Positions 21,560 to 32,482 of a DNA stretch of 64,000 nucleotides are shown piece by piece. Every line of letters starts with the position of its first letter. Positions within the stretch are counted from its first letter, which is position 1. The notes beneath the pieces are model-generated. The model was not told the origin of the DNA. It ran no database searches and saw nothing but the letters and a program-made list of their open reading frames with translations. The DNA comes from Diphasiastrum complanatum (taxonomy: Eukaryota; Streptophyta; Lycopodiopsida; Lycopodiales; Lycopodiaceae). The stretch spans positions 13,866,477-13,930,476 of the forward strand of contig CM055111.1 in NCBI GenBank assembly GCA_029204225.1, given 5' to 3'. The translations under genes and the position numbers were made by a program.

Positions 21560-23900
21560 CCTCTCATTATATGGTGAGCTTCCACGAGAGTACAATGGAA
21601 ATGTTGTCTTTGAGCTCCCGCCAACTTTTGTTACCAAAATGACAATGATGGATGGGATGGAGCATAAATATGATGGTCATATATGGGCCAAACCAGTAAC
21701 TGCCGATGTATCTTTTGAGGGCAATGTTAGATTGTCAGATTGTGGTGGAGTTTTTGAGTGCATGAATATTGCTTGCCCAAAATATGTCAACAATGGAATC
21801 AAGAACAAAACATGTTTCAAAGGTACATTGTTGAGGAAGTGTGACTTCGGGATAACCACACAAGGTGAAGGCTCATTACTGTGTTTTTTTTGCAGAAGAC
21901 TTATTGTTTGCATTGGTGCATGTTCATGCATACTATGTAATGCCAACAGACACAAATGTCATGAGATTAGTGTTGCATGTAGGAACCAAAACCATGATGT
22001 CCAACCCGGCTCGTCCAAAATTCTTGCCGCTGATCACAATCTGGCTCCAAAGGTGGTTCAGATGAATATCACAAAGCAATTAATAACAACATCCGCAACA
22101 AGAAGAGAAGTAGATTGTGGCCATAAACTGGGAGATATGGAGTTGGACAATTTATTGGAAGTTCTTGCACCATTGGAAGATACGGGATGTAAAACAATTT
22201 GGCATGAAATTAATACTGGTGTACATTCTGTTGGTTTTTTTTGTGTTTCATGTCAATGCAAATTGTCGTCAACTATTTTTGTACTGCCTGCCATTGCAAA
22301 TTTTCTAGAATTGTATCTTCTACAAGGGGGACGGGAAACTATATTGGCGACTTCATCGATCAAATTCTTCGTCTAAAAAGAGACTGTAAATATGATTTCT
22401 TCAAGGAAGCAGATTTTCTGAGCAATGTTTGTCTGGCGATAGATGTTATCTATTCAAAATGTCATCCTCTCTGGATCGACATCTAGAGTTGATCTAGTGA
22501 ATCGAATGAGAAGGACCAGAACCGGTGACCTAAGGAGGTCTTGGATACAATTTGACCATACAAGGCATGCTCGTAATTGGACAACCATGGCATGCCATGT
22601 ATACGACCCCAGGTTAGAAATAATCTCCATCCATTTTCAAAGTGGAGAAAGAATTAGATATTCATAGTTGAACTCTAATTACCTTAAGTAACAGTCGTTT
22701 TTTTGCATTGGTGCAGCATCCAGGGACTTTTGACAGTAGCCACTTGAGGATACAGAATCGCAAGGATTGTTTTTGGGAGATGCTCAACTCCATCATGGTT
22801 TGAAATGGTTTTGATAAAGCGAACTTTCATGGATTCATGTCAGATGAGGCCCAAGCCAACTGGAGAGCAGTGCACACCATTTTTAACGAGGGACTCGAAA
22901 ACAAGATGGAACAACGTGAAAGATCACGTCTATTTCATTGGAAATAGAGTCTTCAGATTCACACGACTAAATATGTTCTGAAGGAGTTTCAATCAGACCA
23001 TGTACAAATGTGTGAAGATTGGCATCTGGCTGAAACAAGGGACGATGCAGTTGATCAGTTCAGGATTATCTGACAATGGTGGCGAACCGACAAGGTCAGA
23101 GACACTGATATACCTGCAATGATAGTTGGATATCTTGGTGGACTGTCAGGATTGCTCATTGGGGAGGTTGTATGGTGCAGGTGAGAGTATGAGAGAATAG
23201 ATGCACATGAAATTCTTAAATTGTCTAGAATATTCATAGAATTTGAATGAGTATATTTGTTTTTTAATTTTCTTGTTCTCTACTATAAGGTTGTTGATGT
23301 TGTTGAAGGAGTGAACACACCGCGGACAAATCTTTTCGAATCTGTACACGATAGTTGGCTAGCTGGCGAAGGAAAATGAAAAATAATATTCTTGTACGAC
23401 GTGTGTGTTTTTGATCTTGCAAACGCTTTACTTCAAAGTGCTAAACAACACGCTTACAACATGGGAAAGCATCTAGGAGAGGGTCCCAATCTAGAGAAGT
23501 TAATGATGCATTCAACTTTAAGACAAAGCATGAGGCCACGAAATGTTACATAGATTGTGAATAACACAACATTTGGTACTCCTATGTACCATCAACCAGT
23601 CCACATGGAGGGTGATAGGGAGACTGTACGAAGAAAAAGAAAGCCTGGTAAAACTGTCGGAATCGAAGAGAATGCAAGCCATCGACCAGAGTACAATTAT
23701 GAAAATATATATAGAGGACGTCGTGTTATTCCTAAAAAAATCAATTTTGCCGCTACCCATAGGAAGGAGGAATGCAAGGTGGACGGGAAGCCAGTGGTTG
23801 AAGAGGACGTACACATAAGTATGTGGGCAATATGAGGAACATCTGCCAATAGTCGAGTCAAGTGTCTCGGGTTGATTCCTAAAGAGGGTCCTTGTGAACG
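21560..23900 (+). pseudogene. DDE-type transposase-like gene (plant, Mutator-like), decayed
   Basis: Blocks in order: LPREYNGNVVFELPPTFVTK (about 21580); MDGMEHKYDGHIWAKPVTA (21651); a Cys/His-rich region with FECMNIACPKY and LLCFFCRRLIVC (about 21755-21910); WTTMACHVYDPRLE (22579); GFMSDEAQANWRAVHTIFNE then ERSRLFHW (about 22833-22950); HTTKYVLKEFQSDHVQMCED; WLAGEGK and SAKQHAYNMGKHLGEGPN (about 23350-23490). I recall this order from large plant repeat proteins with a catalytic-core look (FMAD.AQANW, RLFHW), but cannot name the family with certainty. Stops and frame changes occur throughout. A basic C-terminal tail runs to about 23835. No terminal repeats were identified. Confidence 0.6.
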
Positions 23901-24084
23901 TCCTATTGTTTGACATGTGGAGGTTATGTCTTACAAACGCAGGTTGTGGATGGGGGCGAGCCGCCAATTTCTCATAAAAGGGATGTTGGTGCATCAAACT
24001 CTCATGAACAACATTGCACACCAGGGCAGAGCACCCACCAGGACATGGCACCACATCATCATCTTTTCCAAACACAGATACGTT

Positions 24085-25039
24085 TTCATTGATTATAAGA
24101 TGCTATGGATTTGGCCCAGATCTTTGTGGAAAGATTATTCAAGCTTTGTGGACTATCAAGTGATATTGTTAGTGTGTGTGTGTGATAGAGATCTTGAGTT
24201 TAAAGGTCATTTTTGTCAACTATATTGTGTAAGCTTGAGACCTCACATAGTTTTAGTTCTACTAATAATCGTGAATAAGATGAACAAACTAAAGAACTAA
24301 TCAGACTATGGGAGATATGGTGGGAACATATGTGTCTTATAGGCAGTTTAGTAGGAGGATTACATCCTTTGATTGAGTTTGCGTAAAATAGTAGAAAACA
24401 TTTTGTTACAAATCATAGTCCATTTATGCTTCTATACAATTTTCAACCTATAACTCCAGTTAAAATTTGTTAAGGTCTAGGAAGTTGTTGATTTCTTGCA
24501 TGATATGCAAGAAATGTAATAAGTGGCACGTGATAGTATATGTAATGCTCATGATATTATGCTAATCTTAAGATATCTCCTAGAGATTTTAAAATTGATG
24601 ACTAGGTATATCTTATAGTTCCAAAAGATTCTAGGACTATGCATATCGGACAACATTACAAGAAGTCTAGTGATATTGTGGACTATTTCGGATTAACAAA
24701 GAAAATTGGTTCTTTAGCTTGCGAACTTGATCTTTAAGATAAATCTATTGCTCATTCAATGTTTCATATAAGTTAATTAAAACTAGGTCTACATGAAGGT
24801 GATATAGTTGGATCTAATAATGATCTTACCAATTTGGAGGAATTATTGCTTAGTGTACTTTTGGAACCAGAAAAAGTACTCAGAATTAGAGATAAACAAT
24901 TATGAAATTGCTCTATCTCTGAGTGCTTGATCTATTGGAAAGGATGTGTTGAGGATGATGATTTGTGGGAAAGATTTGAAATCATAAAAAAAAGACAATT
25001 TTTACTTCTAAGGACAAAAGTAGTTCAAGGGGGGAGAAA
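24085..25039 (+). pseudogene. Gypsy integrase and chromodomain-like end
   Basis: Fragments in different frames: CDRDLEFKGHFCQLY (integrase core, about 24181), GSLVGGLHPLIEFA and NHSPFMLLYNFQPITPVK (24340-24470), then EPEKVLRIRDKQL, ISECLIYWKGCVEDDDLWER (about 24868-24980). These are the last third of a Ty3/Gypsy pol. A polypurine tract AAGGGGGGAGAAA ends at 25039. Confidence 0.75.
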
Positions 25040-25163
25040 TGTTACATCCATGTATAATATAAAGGATTCAGAATAATCTTTGACGTGGATATTCGATACT
25101 CTAGTCTATGAGTTTATTAATTAGTTATGTCTCACCATTCTAGACTAGGCTAGAAATGTAACA
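25040..25163 (+). mobile_element. Possible short or internally deleted LTR
   Basis: Begins TGTTACATCC after the polypurine tract and ends GAAATGTAACA, so the ends are inverted (TGTTAC/GTAACA). At 124 bp it is short for a Gypsy LTR and may be deleted internally. Confidence 0.4.
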
Positions 25164-25184
25164 AATAAACCTGTGAGGACCCAG

Positions 25185-25640
25185 GCATACCCATTAGAAA
25201 ATGTAGAGCTAGTGCATGCCTTTGGTAGTTGACATCATGCTATGAATGTAGCTAACTTAGTTAACTTGTCCACTACAACCCAAATAGAATCATTTTGCCA
25301 TTGGATCTTAGGAAGTCCAATTGCGAAATCCATAGATATATTTTTCCATTATTTAAGGGATGCAACAATCATCCATTCTTTAAGTGTTTTCTGCTTTGCC
25401 TTACTCACGGGGCTTACACTTAGCCACATAAGACTCAACATATGGCTTGAGTTTTGGCCAATAAAACTCTCTTCTAACCAAGTCCAAAATCCTATGTATA
25501 CTTGGATGACTTGCATAGGGAGCTATTACGTACCCATAAGGGCACGTAACAGAATGCTTGAGGTAATGGTCTCATTCAACGGGCTATCTCCTAAAAAGAC
25601 CAAGCTTTTCCACACTTCAAGAATTTTTTTTTTCTAAATA
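25185..25640 (-). pseudogene. Gypsy integrase remnant, opposite strand
   Basis: Minus-strand frames read ISMDFAIGLPKIQWQND then SIWVVVDKLTKLATFI (about 25345-25245), the start of the Ty3/Gypsy integrase core, preceded by decayed sequence up to 25640. It is a separate insertion from the plus-strand copy next to it. Stops are frequent. Confidence 0.7.
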
Positions 25641-25789
25641 CTAACAAAAGAAGGCGATCTTTCAACCTTAACAATCCAAGTTCATTCATCTTAGGGCAAG
25701 GCACGAGTAGAAGAAATTTTTTTATGGTAAACATGGATAAAGAAGAACAAGACAATAGCTCAAAAAATGACTTACCGGTAAAAAAGTTG

Positions 25790-27050
25790 AATTTTTATAG
25801 GGATTGACATTTTTGGTAGTTTTTAAACGTTTCTTCAATTTGTTGTTTGCAACATTTTGGTACTTTTCGATCTACTAGCATTTAACTGTTTGGTGCTTTT
25901 TAATATTTTGGAACTTTTGGTACTTGTGATATTTCAAGTGTTTTTAAAACTGTTGTTTTGTACTTTGAGACTTGCGGTAATTTTTGTACGACGGATTATT
26001 TTATCTGTGGTACTTTGGTATTTTGAAAAGCTTACAAACAGCTATTCAACGTGCAATGTGCAACAACAAGAAAATTATGTCCGACTGCATTTTGACATTT
26101 TTTGAAACCTAAGACTACCAAAGTTTGATACTATTGGTACTTGTTGGTTTGTTTTTTTGTTTTAAGATTGAAGTCTTGAAGTCGTTTGCCACTGATTCGT
26201 ACCAATGAAGCAATATTTGTATTGAATGTTTGTAATGAAGCAATATTTGTATTGAATGTTTGAATATTTGTATTGGTACTACTGGAACTTATCGTGTAAC
26301 AATTTTGATACAACAGACTAACAAAATAGGTTCTTTTATAACTTGTGTCTCATTTTCATTCTAAAATCATCCAAATTGGTCTACTGAGATTTATAATGTG
26401 TACCATTTTTATTTTAGAATCTACAGCATTTGGTTCTATTTTTTAAAAATTTCGTCGTATTTGCAGTTTGCACATGTCTTTTTGGTACCGCTTTAGTGTT
26501 GTTACACCAATTGATAGTATTACTCCAGTAGTCGCAGGGTACTAATTTTACAAATTTTGTACTATTTTGGTACTATATTTGTGTTGGTAAAACTCTTGAA
26601 TACAAAAGAATGGTACTACAATAACTTATCGCATACCAATTTTGATCCTCCTAACTACCAAATTAGGTTATTTTATAGTAAGTGTCTTATTTTTATTTTA
26701 AAATCTACCAAGTAGGTACTATTTAGACTTCTCGTGACCATATTTTACGCATAAAAACATTTGTACTATTTTTGTAATGTTTACGTGTTTCTGAAACTTT
26801 TGAGTACCAAAGATTGGTACTATTTGAACCTATCGTGTAACAATTTTGATCCTCCAGACTACCAATTAAGATTCTTGTATGTTTAGTACTTTGGTACTAT
26901 AAGATGCTTTGGTACTTTAGTACTACCTGTATATGATGCTTTGGAACTACCTACATGTACTTTCTACCGAGCTGCACCAATGTCCGAGTACTAATTTTAC
27001 AAATTTTCTACTGTTTTGGCACTATTTTTGTGTTGGTAAAACTCTTTCAT
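25790..27050. repeat. Degenerate tandem region rich in TTTGGTACT
   Basis: TTGGTAC or GGTACT recurs dozens of times. Larger diverged units are visible around 26270, 26610 and 26815, each with ACTTATCG(T/C)(G/A)TA.CAATTTTGAT and (A/C)GACTACCAA or a close variant. A perfect 30-bp tandem copy (AATGAAGCAATATTTGTATT and on) lies at about 26202-26261. Looks like an old satellite or minisatellite. No coding content. Confidence 0.6.
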
Positions 27051-27449
27051 TAGAGCCCTTTTTGGACTCAAAAAGGGCCTCTTACTTGCCTAAACAAGTT
27101 TTCTAATCATAATTAATTTAGTGCTAATCAATCCTACGTGGCACCTTTACCTTGGGTTACCATACAAGGTGAGCAAGAGTTAAGGCCTAAATGTAGGTCT
27201 CATTTTCATAGACTATTGTAGGTTATTTGCATAGACTATAATAGGCAACTAATAGGTAGTTTACAAATTACAACTAGAGTAGGGTTAGTATAGGACGACC
27301 TTTCATTGTCCTAACTACAATAGGACCCTAGGGATGGAAACTAGTATATGCCTAATAAAGCTTATATCATGGTTAGTTCACACAAGGTTGATTAAGGTGT
27401 GTTTCTACTGTTCTACATAGATTCTTTTGGGAAATTCGACATCTTCAAG
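27051..27449. other. Upstream flank of the multi-gene element; no gene
   Basis: Holds a short inverted repeat GCCCTTTTTGGACTCAAAAAGGGC (27055-27078; each arm is under 12 bases) and several CTAT(A/T)GTAGG-like repeats. It may contain the promoter and the outer end of the 27.4-35.4 kb element, but no terminal repeat was matched at the other side. Confidence 0.4.
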
Positions 27450-30140
27450 ATGACAACCAAGTATCACTTACATGTGAAGTTAGAGAAGGATTATGCGACC
27501 ACCAAAGCTGCATGGGGTGTTAACTTAAATCCGTATGACATGCATTGTTGGAGATTAGAAGGGAAAAAACATATTGACCTATGGGTAAGAGGTGATTTAT
27601 ACCCTCATAATCCACTGGTAGATGCTCCTCCTAAATTTTCTGATGTACATAGTTTGTTAAGGTTCGTTGGGGATGGTCGGAATGGACTGCTTGGCTATTG
27701 TCAACCAATGGATTCTCGAAGAATTCAAGCTGAGACATTGGCAAATACGGCAAACATTCATATATTGAGTATGAATGACAATTTAAAGTCATTGCATGGA
27801 ATAAATATGAAATTGGAGCAGGAGATAAATGGTTTGAAAATAGAGCTTGCCAGTTTTGTCGCAAAAATTGAAGAATTGCAATCTTCAATCAGTATATTTC
27901 AGAGAACAATATATGGCTTACAACGAAAGCGTAGAGTCTCGATGGATCAGCAAGCAGAAAATGAAAACACTAAGAGACACAAACTAGAAGCTTTGGCACC
28001 AGGTGGTGGTGCCAGTAAAAGACGTATGAGGGACACAAAAGAGTTCTTGAAAAAGACGGTTGGAAAAGATTTTAGTGCCGAAAAATACATGAAACATTTT
28101 TTGAAGGGTAAAGATTTGATTAAGATTGTGGAAGATGAAACAAGTGATTCAATTCGCTTGAGAATTGCAAAAAAGCTAGTCGACAAGTTCAAGCCAAATC
28201 CAAATGTTAAAGAGATGGTGTACGCATGTGACCAAGGAGGTGTGAGTCGCAAGGGGTATAGAGCTTTGAAGAAGTATATGAAACGCTCTGACAAAAATGG
28301 GTTAAAACGCCATCAAATAATTCCTACTTATAAACTTGTCGAATCCGCCAAATGAGAATGCAATTCGATATTGCTCTCTGAATTAGGAGAGTTTCAACAT
28401 ATTGAGGATTCTTTTATAGTAATCAATAAGAAGAAAGGACCTCCGAGATGTTTTCGTTATTATCAAGGCAATAATATATTCTTAGATCTGGAAAAGGTCC
28501 AAGCGATGATGATCCGACATTACAAAGTTAGAACAAATGGTAAGAACATTTATTGTGAATTTCAGTTTTCAATTGTATGCTTTTCTTCAACTAATATGTT
28601 TTAGTAATGAAATTTCTGTTTTACAGATTGGGGAGGTAAAGTTATATTTGTTATTAAGTTGGACAAAGCAGAAATCGTAAAAGGGCGTAAACTTGAACGT
28701 GTCACAATCACCTTGATGAATCGTGAATTGCAACAGTGTGGCGGAAGTTATTGTAAAGAATTTAGCGTGCAATCCGAAAATCACATATGGTGGATAGCTG
28801 CATTTGAAGTTCTTAAGGAGTCTCACGACGTACTGGAGTGGCTATTTGAAAAATGCAGTATATCTAAGATAATACATGCACAAAATGAAGGCAAATTGCT
28901 CAATGTTGAAGGAGAAAGCTTTGCTGTAGAATGGCACCTACCTGCTGATTTGAAGACTTTGAAATGCATGTACGGTTGTGGTCTCTGTGCAAATGCAAAG
29001 AATTTTTGTATATATTGTATGTTTGAATCTGGGCGGAACAAAAGTATTTTAAATTGCAACCAACGTCTTCCATCAAATAGGCACAATCTAGACAAAGCTT
29101 GGAGTCCTGTGTTGAACATTCCTCTCGAAAGAGTCCATTTTTGCACAATGCATGGTGAATTACGAATACTGGACAAATTATTATTTTTGCATTGTTGTTA
29201 CGCATGGAACATGCAGCCCAAATCAAGAGCAGATGTTAGCATTAGAAATCTAGAGATAATTTTATCCGATATGGGATTGCACGGGGGCCACGTGAGTCTT
29301 ACCAAAGACGTTGAGATGAGTGGAAAAACGCAAGATGTTCCAGCAAAAGTTTCAATGGGTGGTGCGAAAGCGAGACACCTATTGTCAAATCATACTGCAC
29401 GTGAAAGCAGTGTTAAATGGGGTACTGGAGGAAAATATGTCAATGCACAACAAATATTGGCTCAGATCCTCGCATCTCAAGTACACGTGCTAAGGTTTGG
29501 CAAGTATTTAATGCCTTGTCACAAACTATCAACAAAAAAATTGTGAGAGATGAAGATTTGAATAGATACGCAAGAGAAGTCAAAACATTTACTGAATTGA
29601 TGATCGATGCATGGGGAGAAACACACATAACTCACTATATGGTATGTGTGTCTCATATTTTTTACTTTCATATTTATGTATTTGTAAAGATTTAAACTAA
29701 TACAAATTTTCTATGAACAACACATCTTCTATGCTCATGGACCTTGGTTTATGAAAACCTATGGATCATTAGCTATTTGGAATACGCAAGGCATGGAAAC
29801 GAGTCATTACAGGGCAAAGGCTGCGTATTTAAAAAATTCACGGCATGGCGGAGGAAAGGGTCTTAGCAATGCATTGGTTGAGATATTCCAATGGTTTTAC
29901 AGAGGAGTTTTGGGCCGAGGACACTTTCAAAACACAAGAACTGAAGAGTTGTGTTCAATGATCTCCAATTCAAATTCAGTCAGAAAGACAGCATGGTAAT
30001 CCTCTAATGCTAGAACAAGGCATCAAGAATGGAGGATGTTTAGAGTCCGAGTTGGAAAGAGGTGGATGCCGAGGACACCAACATCCAATGTTTTGGAAAA
30101 CAGCGCTAGAGAAACTACAGAAACTGATGAGATGAAATAG
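27450..30140 (+). pseudogene. Transposase-like protein of unnamed family, multi-exon, decayed
   Basis: ATG at 27450 (MTTKYHLHVKLEKDY). The first exon continues to 28539 with a coiled-coil-like segment (about 27770-27900), a basic region, and one in-frame TGA at 28353. The intron 28540-28626 has GTAAG and TTTACAG ends and joins in frame (RTN-DWGGKV). The next exon has WHLPADLKTLKCMYGCGLC then CIYC (about 28930-29010) and LNIPLERVHFCTMHGELRI (about 29112), resembling uncharacterised repeat proteins with a LGL....C.YC and IPL..V....LH pattern. A frameshift lies near 29470-29490 (VWQVFNALSQTINKKI continues in another frame), then a GTATGT donor at 29642. The last part holds YGSLAIWNTQGMETSHYRAK, a TAA at 29997, and a tail to 30140. 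Role as a transposase is inferred. Confidence 0.55.
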
Positions 30141-30273
30141 AAACAATTTATGCTGAACTGTAATTTGAATATTCCTTTGTGATAAATATTACTGTCGAAT
30201 TGGATTGTTGTTGTAAATAGAATTTATTTTATTTGGTTTTATAGTAATATCTATTTTTGGATACACGTCCCTC

Positions 30274-30280
30274 TATATAA
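30274..30280 (+). promoter_or_regulatory. TATA box of the 30.4-kb gene
   Basis: TATATAA stands 120 bp before the ATG at 30400. The 30 bases after it (..GAGTGGGGG..CATTT..CACTTC) resemble those after the TATA box of the H3-like gene on the other strand (33778-33772), which suggests a shared promoter type. Confidence 0.6.
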
Positions 30281-30399
30281 GAGTGGGGGTTTTCATTTTG
30301 TTGTCACTTCTTGCTTTGTTGAAATTTGTTTCCTCGTAATTTAGCTTGTCTTGTTCAATTATATTACTAGTTTGTTGGTCAATTAGTGTTCTTAGTTGC

Positions 30400-31876
30400 A
30401 TGACAATGTCGTGCCCTAAAATAGAGTTGGCCAATCTGCTAGCCCCCACAGAGTTTTTAGATCAATTAGATCGTATTTATTGTATGTTTACCGGTAGAAT
30501 AGACACGCTTGCCACTCTACGGGCTAATGCGGATGCATTCACGTACGTGAGTGAGTATATAGATGAAACTTTGAAGCCTTATGCCATACAAATTTCTGGC
30601 TCAACTATCATGTGGATTCCGTATAACTTGCTTAGTTATATATGGAAAGGAGATAGACCCTTTATCGCTCGTCTCAACAGATTTATTAGTCACTTGGATA
30701 ACGATCATTACTTGGAGCTGACGAAGGATCAGCTGAAAACTTTTGATCTTGAAAGTGTAGGAAAAAAGTTTCTATCCGGTGAGATTACTATTATTTTTTT
30801 GCTTAATGAGTTTCCAGCGACTGTGGCCAGCAACAAACACAATCCTAGTGAGCAGGTGAACGAGATGAACGACCTGCGTGAAGAGGAAGATTTATCTGCG
30901 AGCACGAAGCAATCTTGGCTGCGCAAGAGGCAACAGGTGCATCCACATCAGCGGAGCCAGAAGATACAGATGAGTTCGATGATGTCGTGCTTCGAATCCA
31001 TGGCCTTGCTCCAATCATCATTGATGGGTAGGAGTATGTGTTCATGCATGACTTGCAACATATTCTCGGCTTGCGAGAAGATGAGATGCTGGCAACATTG
31101 GTAAATTTGCAGAATGGCAGTTCCACTTTCGACCACACCCAGCCCGACGACATGTATGAGAAGCTGATCGGGCATGACACGGACACCACCGAGCAAGCAC
31201 TGGCAAGGGTGCTTTGCCAATTGAAAACGCTTCAACCACCACCAGTTCAAACGAGGCCATTCGAGGTACTCGAAGGGAAAACTACTGACGTGAAGTACAA
31301 AGGCAAAAGAATTAACCTTGCGCAAACCGAAGACATTGATGAAGGCACCGAGGCAAGTCTGACCCAACAATTCAACTTGCATGTGTTTGTTATGTTTTTT
31401 TGTCTTCATTATACTCATTTTGCAATAATTTGAACCAAATGCAGGATGCAGTGGAGCTTGATGCATTTGCAATGCGAAGGGGTGGCTCTCGGGAGAAAGT
31501 TGAAGCAGGAACTCTGGACAGGTCTATGTCCCACTACATTGGGAGCTTGCCCAACAACTTTATTTTCTGCTTCAGCAACAAGTACAGCCCAGATGGATAG
31601 ACAGAGCTTCTTAAATGCAAAGCACTCTCCAAGGACATTGGTGAGCTGGACATGTCACCGTCAGCGCCAAAGGCTTACTGTGTCCTCCAAAAAGCCGTTT
31701 TGAATGATTTTTGCCCTGGATTCGAGACCTGGCTCATTCTCTCGGGATTAATTGGCCCTTATGAGGATGAGGGAGATGCTCCTAAATTAGCATTAGAAAT
31801 TTTAAAACCAGTACTGTCATCAGAGAAGCAATTAGAGAAGCTGAAGTCCTCTTTGAAGGAAATGGATCAAATGTGA
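30400..31876 (+). pseudogene. Unknown protein, second plus-strand gene of the 27-35 kb element
   Basis: ATG at 30400. The first frame (to about 30890) reads YCMFTGRIDTLATLRANADA and LLSYIWKGDRPFIARLN, ending with an acidic stretch. A one-base shift near 30890-30910 moves to the frame HEAILAAQEATGASTSAEPE, with an in-frame TAG at about 31030, then FMHDLQHILGLREDEML and KYKGKRINLAQTED. A likely intron ends at 31443 (AAATGCAG); the last exon reads DAVELDAFAMRRGGSREKVE, SHYIGSLPNNFIFCF, a TAG at about 31598, and KAYCVLQKAVLNDF to a stop at 31874-31876. No domain recognised. The broken but long co-linear frames show it was once one protein of about 400 residues. Confidence 0.5.
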
Positions 31877-32000
31877 ATAAAGATTTTGTCCTTTTTTTCT
31901 TGTGGACTCTCCTAATTCTCTGTTGTCATTATATGATGTGCTAATATATTGAATTTAGAATTTAATTTTATTTCTGATAAAGATTTCTCCTCCTTTTTTT
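31877..32000. other. 3' flank between convergent genes
   Basis: AT-rich sequence following the stop of the unknown plus-strand gene. No clear polyadenylation signal other than AATAAA-like bases at 31876-31881 (GAATAAAG). Confidence 0.3.
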
Positions 32001-32235
32001 GCGTGACGTGATTTTCACGCCAGGGCGCGACCAGCGCCCGTTTGACCAGGTCAAACATCCCCTGGTCGTGCCTTGGCGTGATTTTCATGCTAGGGCGCGA
32101 CCAGGGCCCGTTTGACCAGGTCAAACGTCCCCTGGTCGCGCCTTGGCGTGATTTTCACGCCAGGACGTGATCAGAGCCCGTTTGACCTGGTCAAACGGGC
32201 CCTGGTCGTGCCTGGCGTGATTTTCAGGCCAAGAC
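32001..32235. repeat. 70-bp tandem repeat of nested palindromes, three copies and a part
   Basis: Units start at about 32008, 32078, 32148 and 32217 (spacing 70, 70, 69). Each contains GGCGTGATTTTCACGCC-like and GTTTGACCAGGTCAAAC palindromes, and (G)GCGCGACCAG pairs with CTGGTCGCGCC around the second, so each unit can fold on itself. G/C-rich in an AT-rich surrounding. It lies between the convergent ends of the plus-strand gene (31876) and the H3-like gene (32483). Confidence 0.9.
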
Positions 32236-32482
32236 ATGGAAACCTATCTCATCTACAACATGGTTAAAGAAACTACCATTCTCATAGTACTGAAAAATTT
32301 TAAATCACTGCATTCACATAGATGATACTAAAATTTTCAAATGACTGCATTCACATAAACAGTACTGAAATCAGATATCAAACTCAATCACAACAATTTG
32401 CATTCACACAACCTGAAATTCTGCAAGATACTTGACACCAAATCTTCAGTATATTATAAATAAAATCATGTACATGATATTT
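32236..32482. other. 3' flank of the H3-like gene
   Basis: No gene. Two diverged direct repeats (ACTGCATTCACATA at about 32307 and 32343). Probably 3' UTR of the minus-strand gene. Confidence 0.35.

Noticed and set aside
25040-25163. Complete Gypsy LTR
   Set aside because: The inverted ends fit, but 124 bp is too short and no TATA box is visible; kept only as a possible deleted LTR.
32001-32235. CRISPR array
   Set aside because: The 70-bp units are contiguous without variable spacers, and the DNA is eukaryotic.
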